A stretch of 64,000 nucleotides of DNA. It comes from Argopecten irradians. Its lineage: Eukaryota > Mollusca > Bivalvia > Pectinida > Pectinidae. The position numbers were made by a program, and so were the translations under genes. This document shows positions 50,385-61,504 of the stretch, piece after piece; position 1 is the first letter of the stretch; every line of letters begins with the position of its first letter. A model generated the notes under the pieces. It was given only the letters and a program-made list of their open reading frames with translations. It searched no databases and was not told the DNA's origin. The stretch covers positions 31,935,540 through 31,999,539 of the forward strand of contig NC_091134.1 in assembly GCF_041381155.1 (NCBI RefSeq), read 5' to 3'.

Positions 50385-51640
50385 ATGTACATTGTAACGC
50401 TTAAATGTAAACAATGCAACATAGCCATGAACAGACAGTTTAGACAATGTAACACGGACAGACGATGTATTACAATGTAATACTGACAGACGATGTAAAC
50501 AATGTAACACGGACACACGATGTAAACAATGGAACACCACTAGACGATGTATACAATTTATCACGGACAGACGATATATACAATGTACCACGGACAGACG
50601 ATGTATACAATATACCATGGACAGACGATGTATAAAATGTAACACGGACAGACGATTTATAAAATTTAATACTGACATATGATGTATACAATGTAACATG
50701 GACAGACAATGTATACAATGCAACACGGACACGCGATTATACAATGTAATACTGACAAATGATGTATACAATGTAACACGGACAGAAGATGTATGCAATT
50801 TACCACGGACAGACGATGTATACAATGTAACATGGACAGACAATTTATCAATGAAACATAGACAGACGATTTATACAGTGTAAAACTGACGGACGATGTA
50901 TACAATATAACACAGACAGACAATGTAAACAATGTAACACGGACATCTCATTTATACAATGTAACACGGACAGACGATTTATATAATGTAATACTGACAT
51001 ACGATATATACAATGTAAAACGGACAGACGATGTAATACATTGTAACACTGACAAACGATTTATACAATGTAACACGGACAGATGATTATACAATGTAAC
51101 ACGGACAGACGATTTATACAATGTAACACGGACAGACGATTATACAATGTAACACGGACAGACGATGTATTACAATGTAATACAGACAGACGATCTACAC
51201 ATTGTAACATCTATAGACGATGTATACAATGTAACACGGACAGGCAATGTAATACAATGTAACACGGACAGATGATGTATACAATTTAACACGGACAGAC
51301 GATGTATTACAATGTAATACGGACAGACGATGTATTACGATGTAATACGGACAGACGATGTAAAACAATGTAACACGGACAGATGACGTATACAATTTAA
51401 CACGGACAGACGATGTATTACAATGTAATACGGACAGACGTTATATACAATGTAACATTTACAGACGATGTATACACTGTATCATCGACAGACGTTGTAT
51501 ACAATGTAATATTGACAGACGACAAATACAATGTAATACGGACAAACGATGTATTACAATGTAATACGGACAGACAATGTGTACCTTGTAATTCTGCCAG
51601 ACAATGTATACAAAGCAATATGGACATAACACGGACTAAT
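50385..51640. repeat. About 27-bp minisatellite array
   Basis: Roughly 45 units of the form gacagacgatgtatacaatg plus taacacg. Several units are lengthened by tattacaatgtaat-type variants. Because 27 is a multiple of three, long repetitive frames stay open on both strands (for example 50843-50151 minus), but these are products of the repeat and not genes. Confidence 0.93.
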
Positions 51641-51867
51641 ACAAAGGCAATATAGGTACATAAGAATGGTCTTTGATGACGATAAACTACAGCTTGGAGA
51701 AGGCTTAGCCGTGTTGACATCTCGGACAATCACCTCTTTTTCCATCATAGATCCAATGACTTATCGATTAATGTATAATACTATCATCAGTGTGATAAAG
51801 ACTTTTATAGGATTACTTAATGTTTTCCTTGCTGCTTATTTGACGTAAGTGATTCGAACATTCTAAT

Positions 51868-53015
51868 ATTGTTTGCTTCTAGTCCACTAACCAATACCAA
51901 ATATTGTTCACTTCTTGTCCACTAACCAATACCAAATTGTTCACTTCTTGTCCACTAACCAATACCAAATATTGTCTACTTCTAGTGTACACTAACCAAT
52001 ATCAAATATTGTTTACTTCTAGTCCACTAACCAATACCAAATATTGTTTGCTTCTAGTCCAATACCTAAAAACAAATATTGTTCACTTCTTGTCCACTAA
52101 TCAATACCAAATATTGTTTATTTCTAGTGTACACTAACCAATACCAAATATTGTTCACTTCTAGTCCACTAACCAATACCAAATATTGTTCACTTCTAGT
52201 CCACTAACCAATACCAAATATTGTTCACTTCTAGTCCACTAACCAATACCAAATATTGTTCACTTCTAGTCCACTAACCAATACCAAATATTGTTTACTT
52301 CTAGTGTACACTAACCAATACCAAATATTGTTTACTTCTAGTGTACACTAACCAATACCAAATATTGTTTACTTCTAGTGTACACTAACCAATACCAAAT
52401 ATTGTTTACTTCTAGTGTACACTAACCAATACCAAATATTGTTCACTTCTAGTCCACTAATCAATACCAAATATTGTTTACTTCTAGTCCATTAACCAAT
52501 ACCAAATATTGTTTACTTCTAGTGTACACTAACCAATACCAAATATTGTTTACTTCTAGTCCATTAACCAATACCAAATATTGTTTACTTCTAGTCCATT
52601 AACCAATACCAAATATTGTTTACTTCTAGTGTACACTAACCAATACCAAATATTGTTTACTTCTAGTGTACACTAACCAATACCAAATATTGTTTACTTC
52701 TAGTGTACACTAACCAATACCAAATATTGTTCACTTCTAGTCCACTAATCAATACCAAATATTGTTTACTTCTAGTCCATTAACCAATACCAAATATTGT
52801 TTACTTCTAGTCCACTAATCAATACCAAATATTGTTTACAATTTGTTTACTTCTAGTCCACTAATCAATACCAAATATTGTTTACTTCTAGTGTACACTA
52901 ACCAATACCAAATATTGTTTACTTCTAGTCCATTAACCAATACCAAATATTGTTTACTTCTAGTCCATTGACCAATACGAAATATTGTTTACTTCTCGTC
53001 CAGCAACCAATACCG
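51868..53015. repeat. 35/37-bp minisatellite array, about 32 units
   Basis: Units read accaataccaaatattgttt plus acttctagtccactaacc (35 bp) or the longer acttctagtgtacactaacc form (37 bp). The two length classes occur in runs, which suggests block duplication. The array begins only about 230 bp after the 27-bp array, with an unrelated unit. Confidence 0.93.
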
Positions 53016-54232
53016 GACGGCGAGTCTACCACAGTATACATCATTGTCAGTTAAGACATTTTATATTCGCTAAAAACGCACCTCAACGTCGTGTATCATT
53101 TTTATCTAGACACCTTCTTCGTGTCTGCAAATGATCGATGTGTACGATAGGATAGGTTCAAGATATAGAAACTGTAACTACATGTAATTATCATGTTCCT
53201 GTGAGCTCTGACGACCAGAAATTCAGATGTTTTGGTTTCACGAGTCTGAGAGTGACATAACACCACTATTTAGATATATATTGAAAACAAACAATATCTC
53301 CTGCGTGAATTTTCACGTCATAGAATAAAAATAGTATAGACCGCACCAGTGCAATCTTGTCGCTTAAAACCACAATAAAGTGTAGCCGTACACCCTCCCT
53401 TCAAGTTAGCCTAGGGCAGATGGATAGTAAGATATATAGGCCCCATCCAACACTTCATCAAACAACCAGGGTTTTTTATGGGTGATATTAGGCAATGCTA
53501 CATTGGATGAATTATGTCATTTCACCCTTTTCTTATAGTCATCGTATTCTACAACTAATTAGTCGACATTTCTGTCGGAGAAAAAAAACAACTACCCAGT
53601 TGATTAGATTTTTTTATTTACCATTTCTCGAAAAAATTACAGAAATGCAAGGCAAAAACTTACAAAGGTAAGGGACACGTGTTTTAAAAACACCATTGTA
53701 AATATACGATAATGTATCTGTAATTGAAATTCTCTCCTTTCAAATATATAGTGACGCACTATTCCTGAATTCTTTTATGTTAAGACGCAATATATATGAG
53801 GTCAATCACACTGTGAAACGCTTATATTCTTAAAGACTTATACACTGGGTTTTTATCATCCGCTACGCAACTGGAATGTCATGGTAAAATCGTCATGAAG
53901 CTGCGTCAGTAGAAACAAGCTGCTTAAGAACCACATCTTGAAACAAAACATAACATAAAAACAAAGAAAGAAAATCCCGAAAGATCAATTTTCAAAAAAC
54001 ATGCAGAATAGGCGAAGATATGACAAACAAAAAACGACACAAATAAATCAATACAAATAAATCAATACATAAACAATAATACTCTGACACAAGAAAAAAA
54101 TTAATGGCGTATTTAATTGTCTACGCGTATCTTCATTGGAAATAATGAAATAGAACTTTGTTTAAATGCTTCAGTTTTATCGTAACTGCATTAAATAAAC
54201 CGCTCAAATAAATATCAATATTATTTTTTCAG
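53016..54232. other. Upstream region of the amine oxidase gene
   Basis: AT-rich, without a supportable coding exon. It ends in a strong acceptor (ttattttttcag, to 54232), so it should contain an intron and an upstream untranslated exon that I could not place. Confidence 0.5.
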
Positions 54233-54253
54233 GTGGACGTTGGCTGTCAGGAC

Positions 54254-56905
54254 ATGGAAAATCCTCCGAGTACAACGACCAATGGAGGTCTAGATACCAT
54301 GAAAGACTTCTACACATTCAAGCTGGAAAAGGAACCACCGGCTAAGAAAACGGTTTCATTAAAGACTATAGTTTTCCTCCAGCTATTCATCCTAGGAGTG
54401 TTTGTAATCGGGCTTGTAATTGGTCTACTTGTAGGGATCTACGCGTACAAAGGCCAGGAAAAACCGTGTCACGTGCAGCAGGTGTTGCACCAACCTCAGG
54501 CTCAGCACCAAACTACACGCTCTACATCATCGCAAGCAACCACGACTTCATCGCCTCCACACAGTCATGATCACGATCATCAATCACCTGGCTACTTTAC
54601 GCATGCGCCTTTAGATTTCATCGACGATGGTATCGATGTGAATAATTTCGAGGAGCTGCAAGACTTTCTAGATGGTACAACTACAACCGAGAAACCGAAT
54701 AGACCAGAAGAACAATGCAAGGTGTGCAAAAAGCGGGAACATAAACTTCCAGCGAGTGATAAGAAACCGGTGTTTGCTCCGCTTACGCCAGAGGAAATGA
54801 ATTTAACACATGGCATTCTAAGAGAAAATAATATCATAAGTTTAGAAATGAATAAGACAGACAACCTTAAAACAGATTTCCTCCATGCCATGCAACTAGC
54901 CCCTCCCAACAAGAAAAAGGCGTTGGAATATTTGGATTCTAACGGAACGTTTCCTGGTCGCTATGCCAGCGTTTCCGTTAACAAAGGAGCGGCCGATCCG
55001 CCCTACTATATGGAGTACATCGTTGGTCCACTTGACGGAGCTCGAGATAACATTACCATAACTCCAATGCTGGATCAAGATGAAGTTCCCTACAGTCGTC
55101 GACCATATGACATATTCGAGATAGAATTCCTGATGGTATTCATATTCCGGGAAATTGGGGGAATGCGCAAACTGCTTCAGGAGAGTTTTGATGCTGCTGA
55201 TGCCATGGATGACTTGAATGTGATTCCTGTCGGTCCGTATGAGTCGGAGGAAGGAAAGAGGATCAGTAGGTTCTCTGTGTCCATGAGGGGACACGGTAAC
55301 AGGGACATGGACTTCCTGTCGGCTTTACCATTGTCTGGTAAGATAAATCACGAGAGCCTGAACACCTCGGACTGGTACATATATGACTACTATTATATGA
55401 ATCAGGGTCCCTTTCCGAATAGCTCATTCCTATACAGTGCCTATGTCTACAATATGATCACTAAAATCAGATTTCCCGAAAACGCTAAAGATCGAATTCA
55501 ACAAATGGCTTTTCCACAGCGTGACGAACATGCTGTACCGAGACCAAATTCCAATTTCCCGGGACCGAAGACATACGAAACCAGCGGTCCTCGTTATACT
55601 ATTTCCGGTCACGACATTTCCTGGCTGGGTTGGAGTCTATCGGCCTCTTCCACAACACTTAGAGGACCTTCTATATTCAATGTCAAATTCCAAAAAGAAC
55701 GGATTTTGTACGAGAACTCTCTTAACGACATTGGTCTTGTTTACTCAGCAGACGACCCTGGGAAAGACAACGTTGTTTACAATGATGCAGAATACGGAAT
55801 TGGAAATGCGAAACATCCGATAATCGGAATAGATTGTCCGGAGCATTCCACTTTGCTCAACATATCCACATGGCTCACTCGAACCGGTACGGTATCCGAG
55901 GTCCCTGGGATTTGTGTGTTTGAAAAAGACAGCCAAGAACCTCTATGGCGTCACAACGGCATTGGTTTCCAGGTTGGGATCCGAAATAAATATCTTGTCG
56001 TAAGGTTTCCAACTAGAATTGGCAACTATGACTACATTTTTGACTTCGAGTTCCATCTGGATGGGCGTATGAAAACTAAGGCAGTTGCGACCGGGTTCCT
56101 ATTCGGTTCCTTCCATGATCCGTACACATTGAACTTCGGCGGGATGGATGGCAGGACACCATTTGGATACAAAATCGGCAGCTTTATTACAGGGCCTATA
56201 CATGACCATACATTTGGTTTTAAAGTTGACCTTGACATTATAGGACCTAAAAATAACTTTGAATTGATACATTGGAAGGCCGGGGATGTATCTGAAGCAG
56301 TGAATTCTTACCGTCAAGTCAACGTCACTCCGCCATACTTTCACCTCAATCAGACTCGCTATATCGAGTGGGAGACATTGAAAACAGAAGATAAACTTAA
56401 CATCAATTTGGTGAACCAGACATTTTGGACAGTAGTGAACAATCAGGTAAGGAATGCGTGGAATGTAAGTAGGGGTTACAGGATCATGCCCATGGCAACG
56501 GGTACACAAAACCTTGACGACAGCTACCCGTTGATGGGAAGTGTAGCATTTACGAAGCATCAATGTCATATAACAAAACGAAAGGATGAAGAACCCTATC
56601 TTAAACCCATCTATAAATACAGCAACAAGAAAAACAGCATGAACGTTAAAAGATACCTCCAAGACATGGTTGATGGCGAGTCGATTGACAATGAAGATTT
56701 GGTCACGTGGCTATCCTTAGGATTTTTACATATTCCCACGTCCGAAGACGTTCCCATCACGTCACGTGTTGAGACCGGCTTTGTTTTAAAACCATTTAAT
56801 TTCTTTGAGAATACAATGACTTATGATATTCCACAGTACACAAAAGTTGCCGATAAAGTTTTTGACACGGAACCTAAAGAAGAGGATTGTTATGTCGAAT
56901 CTTGA
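54254..56905 (+). CDS. Membrane-anchored copper amine oxidase (AOC-like), 883 residues
   Basis: Copper/TPQ amine oxidases turn primary amines into aldehydes, with hydrogen peroxide and ammonia. The cofactor tyrosine is Y592 in IGNYDYIFD. Copper histidines are H650 and H652 (GPIHDHTFGF) and H826 (LGFLHIPTSED). The catalytic base is D511 (YNDAEYGIG). All required residues are present. A single hydrophobic segment at residues about 39-66 after a short charged N terminus predicts a type II membrane protein with the enzyme outside the cell, as in vertebrate AOC3. A His/Thr/Ser-rich stalk follows (about 75-125), making the protein longer than the usual 750-760 residues. Several N-x-S/T sites fit secretion. 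The whole coding part lies in one exon. The frame opens at 54233 just after a tttttcag acceptor, and the first ATG in frame is 54254, so the leader is spliced. The exact AOC paralogue cannot be named. Confidence 0.94.
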   Translation: MENPPSTTTNGGLDTMKDFYTFKLEKEPPAKKTVSLKTIVFLQLFILGVFVIGLVIGLLVGIYAYKGQEKPCHVQQVLHQPQAQHQTTRSTSSQATTTSSPPHSHDHDHQSPGYFTHAPLDFIDDGIDVNNFEELQDFLDGTTTTEKPNRPEEQCKVCKKREHKLPASDKKPVFAPLTPEEMNLTHGILRENNIISLEMNKTDNLKTDFLHAMQLAPPNKKKALEYLDSNGTFPGRYASVSVNKGAADPPYYMEYIVGPLDGARDNITITPMLDQDEVPYSRRPYDIFEIEFLMVFIFREIGGMRKLLQESFDAADAMDDLNVIPVGPYESEEGKRISRFSVSMRGHGNRDMDFLSALPLSGKINHESLNTSDWYIYDYYYMNQGPFPNSSFLYSAYVYNMITKIRFPENAKDRIQQMAFPQRDEHAVPRPNSNFPGPKTYETSGPRYTISGHDISWLGWSLSASSTTLRGPSIFNVKFQKERILYENSLNDIGLVYSADDPGKDNVVYNDAEYGIGNAKHPIIGIDCPEHSTLLNISTWLTRTGTVSEVPGICVFEKDSQEPLWRHNGIGFQVGIRNKYLVVRFPTRIGNYDYIFDFEFHLDGRMKTKAVATGFLFGSFHDPYTLNFGGMDGRTPFGYKIGSFITGPIHDHTFGFKVDLDIIGPKNNFELIHWKAGDVSEAVNSYRQVNVTPPYFHLNQTRYIEWETLKTEDKLNINLVNQTFWTVVNNQVRNAWNVSRGYRIMPMATGTQNLDDSYPLMGSVAFTKHQCHITKRKDEEPYLKPIYKYSNKKNSMNVKRYLQDMVDGESIDNEDLVTWLSLGFLHIPTSEDVPITSRVETGFVLKPFNFFENTMTYDIPQYTKVADKVFDTEPKEEDCYVES

Positions 56906-57573
56906 TTCGATGACGATACCTGTGATAAACTTCGCTGTCATTGCGCATGTGTCAATGTGACTTGCTCACTTGCCATCAGTCATCAACTCATTTGTGGACT
57001 TCAATTTTAAAAATTCATTATCACATCCCATACTTGCACTACAAATCTCTACCGTGACTTACCAAAATTTAGGCTATGACACTCTCCCGTTACCCTCATG
57101 TGATGTCGATAACTGTAATTGTGAAAAACTTCGTAAATTCTAAGGTGTTCTTTGTGGATACAACTTTCACTTATTGCTTTTTGTTTATATTAAAATGCTT
57201 GTCTCAGTACTCTTGAAGTTTCACAGTTTCCAAGTACTTGCATTTTTTATTAATGTGTATTTACTGCCTCCATCGATCGCTTGGAATCCGGAAAGAGTTG
57301 TATAGCGTGAGCATTATATTTGAACTTGAACTGACATCATACAATCCTCACCCTCGGCATTGAAGGAGTAACTGTTACTGTCGTGGATAGTAACCCCTAG
57401 AATATCGAGGATGTACAATAATGTGACGACGTTATTTACAGTGTCTTCAGTACGTAACTACGTTTTGAGGTGTATATGGGGAACGTGCTGCGTTTATGAG
57501 AAAATGAACAAAAATTATGCATTCAGAAATCCGTTATGTATTTCTTACAAAATGATTGAATAATGTGTTGAAT

Positions 57574-57579
57574 AATAAA
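57574..57579 (+). terminator. Candidate poly(A) signal of the amine oxidase gene
   Basis: AATAAA about 670 bases after the stop, at the end of the non-coding stretch that follows the gene. Other near-matches exist. Confidence 0.4.
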
Positions 57580-57965
57580 GTGATTACTATGATTATATAT
57601 AAGTTACTAGTCTTTTTTGTTACATCATATATGGGACCTATATAATTTATATCCTATAACAGTTTAAAAATCATTGAAACATATCCGGCTGAGTTGACAA
57701 GGAGTTGACAGCAGAGAAAAAAGGCACTTGTGTAAAATTCTATATTTTCACGAGGTGTGTATGTATGTTATATATACACTCCAAAGGGATTGGGCTTGTA
57801 AAGACTAGATCAAATAGATCAAAAAGAAATATCCTGACGCATTTATTGTAATTGCATACGTTTAACGAAAGAAAGGGAACTTGTGATGATCTTAAATGAG
57901 TTCTATTATCTATTTTGTTTTATGACAATTATCATTTCTACATTTATAAAAGTTTATTATAAAAA

Positions 57966-58135
57966 GCATGATTTTGGTTTGGTTTGGATAGTTTAATGTC
58001 CTATTAAGAGCAATGCCCAAGTTAAGTGTTTGATTTAGGGGTGGAGGAAAGCCGGAGTACTTGGAGAACAACCAATGCCAGTGGTCAAAAAGTAGCAACT
58101 ATTCCATGTGAGCTTCGAACGATTACATGTATTAC
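57966..58135 (-). repeat. SINE remnant, 3' part
   Basis: Read on the minus strand it has actccggctttcctccaccc and then ctcttaataggacattaaac, the same ordered words as the body and tail of the copy at 9809-10040. The tRNA-like head is weak (cgttcgaagctcac). The tail shows the simple repeat aaaccaaaccaaa. Confidence 0.7.
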
Positions 58136-58856
58136 ATATACAGTTTAGTTGGAAAGATGGATAAACAATGTACATTAAATGGTCATACACTGGCAAGGTC
58201 CTTCATTTAGGATTTTTTCCCTTTTTTAAAATCATGTTCAACGTTAATTCATGACTAGAAATATCTTAAGTAAATAGCGACAGTAGTGTTTGTGGTATGT
58301 TATTAGTAATGAGGTGAGCGAAAATTATACATATACTAACAACTTACTAGAGTATCGATATTGGTGAAACAATGCCAGTGAAACAATACCAGAGGGGTAA
58401 TGTGGACAGGTGTGACGGTGCGACGGCAATAAAATATGTTCGATTTGGCATATATATGTCTAAGGTGTAGAATGGTATATCATACGGCTATACTTACGTC
58501 ACACATGAGTCTATATGACCGTATAGACAGTCACCGTGTAAGTCATTACAGGTATATTAACAGGTAATAATATGTGGTCTATGTCCTAACGGTAGTGCAT
58601 CAGACACAGGGACCCGAGAGATAGTTCCAGTTTGTCTAATAGTATCAAGATATCGTTTTCAGACATTTTAGGGATCTTGTTAAGTAGGGGTAAAATTGTA
58701 CAATTACACATGCTATATGATCGACTTGGACTTTTAGAACGGATGTATACCATTATTTTGTGAACACAAAGATACATAGCTCCAAATCGCAAGAAGTAAA
58801 ACTATACGAGTTACTAAAACGACCGTGGGTATAGAGTACCATTGTAGTCCCACCCA

Positions 58857-58940
58857 CAGGGACCTCGCGCAAATTTTTAACCAACAAGTATATACTGTTG
58901 GTTAGAAGTTCGTGCCCGGTCCCTAAGGTCCCAAAGGCGT
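58857..58940. repeat. Small nested hairpin
   Basis: An inner stem, taaccaacaagtatatactg answered by gttggtta, lies inside an outer pair, agggacct answered by ggtccct. No known structured RNA is recognised; a hairpin transposon remnant is the simplest reading. Confidence 0.5.
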
Positions 58941-60355
58941 CAAAAAATCACCTCAAAATATGAAGGAAGTGTTACATTTCCTCCCTTTGTTTGGAAATTG
59001 CAGTGGAAATGCAAAATATATTTTGTATTCTATTTTGAGTTGTTCTGAAGATTTTGGTTAATTCACCGAGTAATGTTAAATAGTTCATAACTATATGTTA
59101 TTGACATCTTAACACTGCTTTGGATACTGAACCTGTTTTATAAAATTTAAAGTACAGATTTTTGCAATTATGACGCTAAAAATATGGTTATAATTTCAAA
59201 GGAATGAAATAACATTATATGCTGCAGCTGCAATAAATCAAATCAATTTCACAGCAGTGGCTACGTATTATCTTATATTCGATTTTTAAAATACAGTCTT
59301 AAATTACTTTTTGTTGGTCTTCTTTTTAATCAAACTGTCTCATATTCATGATCAGATGCTTATTACATCCAGGGACGTAGGAAGCGGGGAGGACGGGGGG
59401 AGGGGGGGCAATTGATGTTACGAAATATTGAGGACCTTTGCCCCCCTCGCCACCCCCATTGCGTTTCTGCTGCGTGTCCTTTGTACGTCGTTTGCGAGTG
59501 ATTAGTATTTTTATGAGATATTTAAGTCACGTCTCACTTTGATCTTGCATAAAAATGCTAATTGTTATTGTTTATTGTGGATAATAAAAAGGTGAGGTCA
59601 AATATTTCTATAAAGGGTTCAGATAAGGAAGTTATCTATAAATTATTGGTTAAACATATACACGACAGGTACAAAACATCCAGGTAACTTGTAGGATACG
59701 GTCGACTTTCTGGATTTCCTGGATTGCAAAAAAAGTATACGCTGGTGTGTAAAATTTATGATTGACAACGAACACCTGGTAAATCGCAGTAAATATCCAG
59801 TTGCGAGCTCTGAAGGAAAGATAGAATTTATTTTAATGTGACCGATAAATCGTTATAATGATTATATGTGAATTGTTAACGTTGGCCTAACTTTTTTTTT
59901 CGTTCATTCTGGAAATATATAGGTCTCCTATGCTGGAAGAGTCGTGGTAAAGCGCACATAAAACCCTGAAATAAATACTGTAAATAAATAAAATAATTCA
60001 TAAGATGAGTTAGCTCACGTACGGCTCTCCGTAGTCAGCGTAACCTGCCTTTTTGTATTAAAACCTTTTTTGGCCTAGAAAATACGCCTAACAGTTACAT
60101 ATGTATCAAAAGGGAAAACACACTAATAATATTAATACGGACTCAGCTTAGGCTCCCCGTATATATTATTGTGAATTATGTTCTGGAAAAAAAGGAGAAT
60201 AAATTTGCATTTTAATCCTGAATCAAAATTTATTTAAAGTAAAAACTCTTCCGTGAATTCATTGGCTTGTACATGAGCCCACGCATATTCTTTCCGTATT
60301 TATTCGGGCACCAGATGTTCCGCAATTTGTAACAACCAGTATCACACATGAGAAA

Positions 60356-60522
60356 ATGGCTTGCAGAGCCGGTAGCTTGAGGTTTTTGATTCCAAAGTTT
60401 GCCTCATGTGTTAATCGAGTGAATCCCTGTACAGTTCCAGTGTTAATTCGAAAGACACAATACAGGAATTCTGCAAGCAGACTCAGATTCTCATCTACAG
60501 TGCCAAAACCGAAGAAAGAAAT
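60356..60522 (+). CDS. First coding exon of a probable mitochondrial protein (partial)
   Basis: A 55-codon exon begins at ATG 60356 in a good context (aaaATGg) and ends GAAAT before gtgagt, in phase 2. The peptide starts MACRAGSLRFLIPKFASCVN and goes on through VLIRKTQYRN to SRLRFSSTVPKPKKEM. It has no acidic residue before its last few positions, has eight arginines and many Ser, and ends in an R-x-F-S-S type cleavage context: a classic mitochondrial transit peptide. The mature protein must start in the next exon, which I did not find before 61500 and which may lie inside or beyond the repeat-rich stretch to the right or outside the window. Identity unknown. Confidence 0.65.
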
Positions 60523-61504
60523 GTGAGTTTATACTTTTGACCGAACGATATTAAATATTTGACATCTGTCGTTGACAGCTGGTAAAGTCTTTTTGCCATC
60601 TATTTTAGGTTCATTATTTAATGTTTAAACTTCTGAAACATTTAAAAACTATGAACTATACAGATCTTGTTGAAAGTTTAGCGTTTCCATGTAACCTTTG
60701 TAATAGAAATATTGGTGCATGTTTCCAGCCTATTTTCAGTTTAAATTTTGTTACATAACCTTGTAGGGCCTACAGGTTGGGCTAATAACCTAATCACAGA
60801 GGCTCGGGTTTTGATAAAATATATAGAAAATGATAAATATAGTGCATCAAGAGATTAATGGCTGATGTAATCTACATAACAATATGTCGGTGGTATTTGC
60901 ATTCCACATTCTCACCCGCTGCAAGATTACCAGTTTTGGGATATATATACAGATACACAGTAACTAAGATTAAAGATTATGCTATATGTATAGGCCTATG
61001 TAGGATAGGCCTTAGGGCACCCACCTATATGATGATACAAAGAGGTCAAATATGCTCCATAGTGTCTATGGAACAGTCTAACAATTAACACTATTGATAC
61101 AAATTTATGCAAATTAAACATGCACAAATGCAATTGAATTAAACACACACAAAAAAACAATTTACTAACTTTAAGTATTAGACTACTATATACACCCAGA
61201 CCCCCAATAATGCATTAAGACTTGTCATTGTCTATATATATGGTGGAGGAAATTTAAACAACGTTAACTCTGTGCCACTGTGTGACCCAGCCGGAATCAA
61301 ATTAACTCCAAATTGAAATTAGTTGTCACACAACAGTTAGCTTTATAGCTCACATACGTTTGATGCGTCTGATGATTCCTGCCAGCGTATTATATTAGGC
61401 CTATAGAATCTATAGCGATCAGGGCTACCAAGGCAATCATTAGATAATGTTCATTGTGATATAAGAAACATTGCAATTTAGAATGAAGAAAAAAAATTAT
61501 ATTC
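60523..61504. other. Probable intron of the mitochondrial gene
   Basis: AT-rich, with a consensus donor at its start. The plus-strand frame 60858-61088 has no acceptor in the right phase and no family resemblance, so it is not joined to the exon. Confidence 0.45.

Larger units (their letters stand above)
57580..60355. other. Intergenic region
   Basis: No gene was seen. It holds a SINE remnant (57966-58135), a small hairpin (58857-58940), a G-rich/C-rich repeat piece (59375-59465) and AT-rich sequence. CpG content rises over the last 100 bases before the exon at 60356, as expected for a promoter. Confidence 0.5.

Noticed and set aside
50151-51729. Long repetitive open frames on both strands (for example 230 codons minus)
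   Set aside because: They arise because the minisatellite unit is 27 bp, a multiple of three. The peptides are repeats of the unit with no family resemblance.
51666-51848. 60-codon plus-strand frame as a first coding exon of the amine oxidase gene
   Set aside because: No donor in the right phase joins it to the acceptor at 54232, and the oxidase has a good start of its own at 54254.
54233-54253. Amine oxidase translation starting at 54233
   Set aside because: The codon there is GTG directly after a splice acceptor. The first ATG in frame is 54254.
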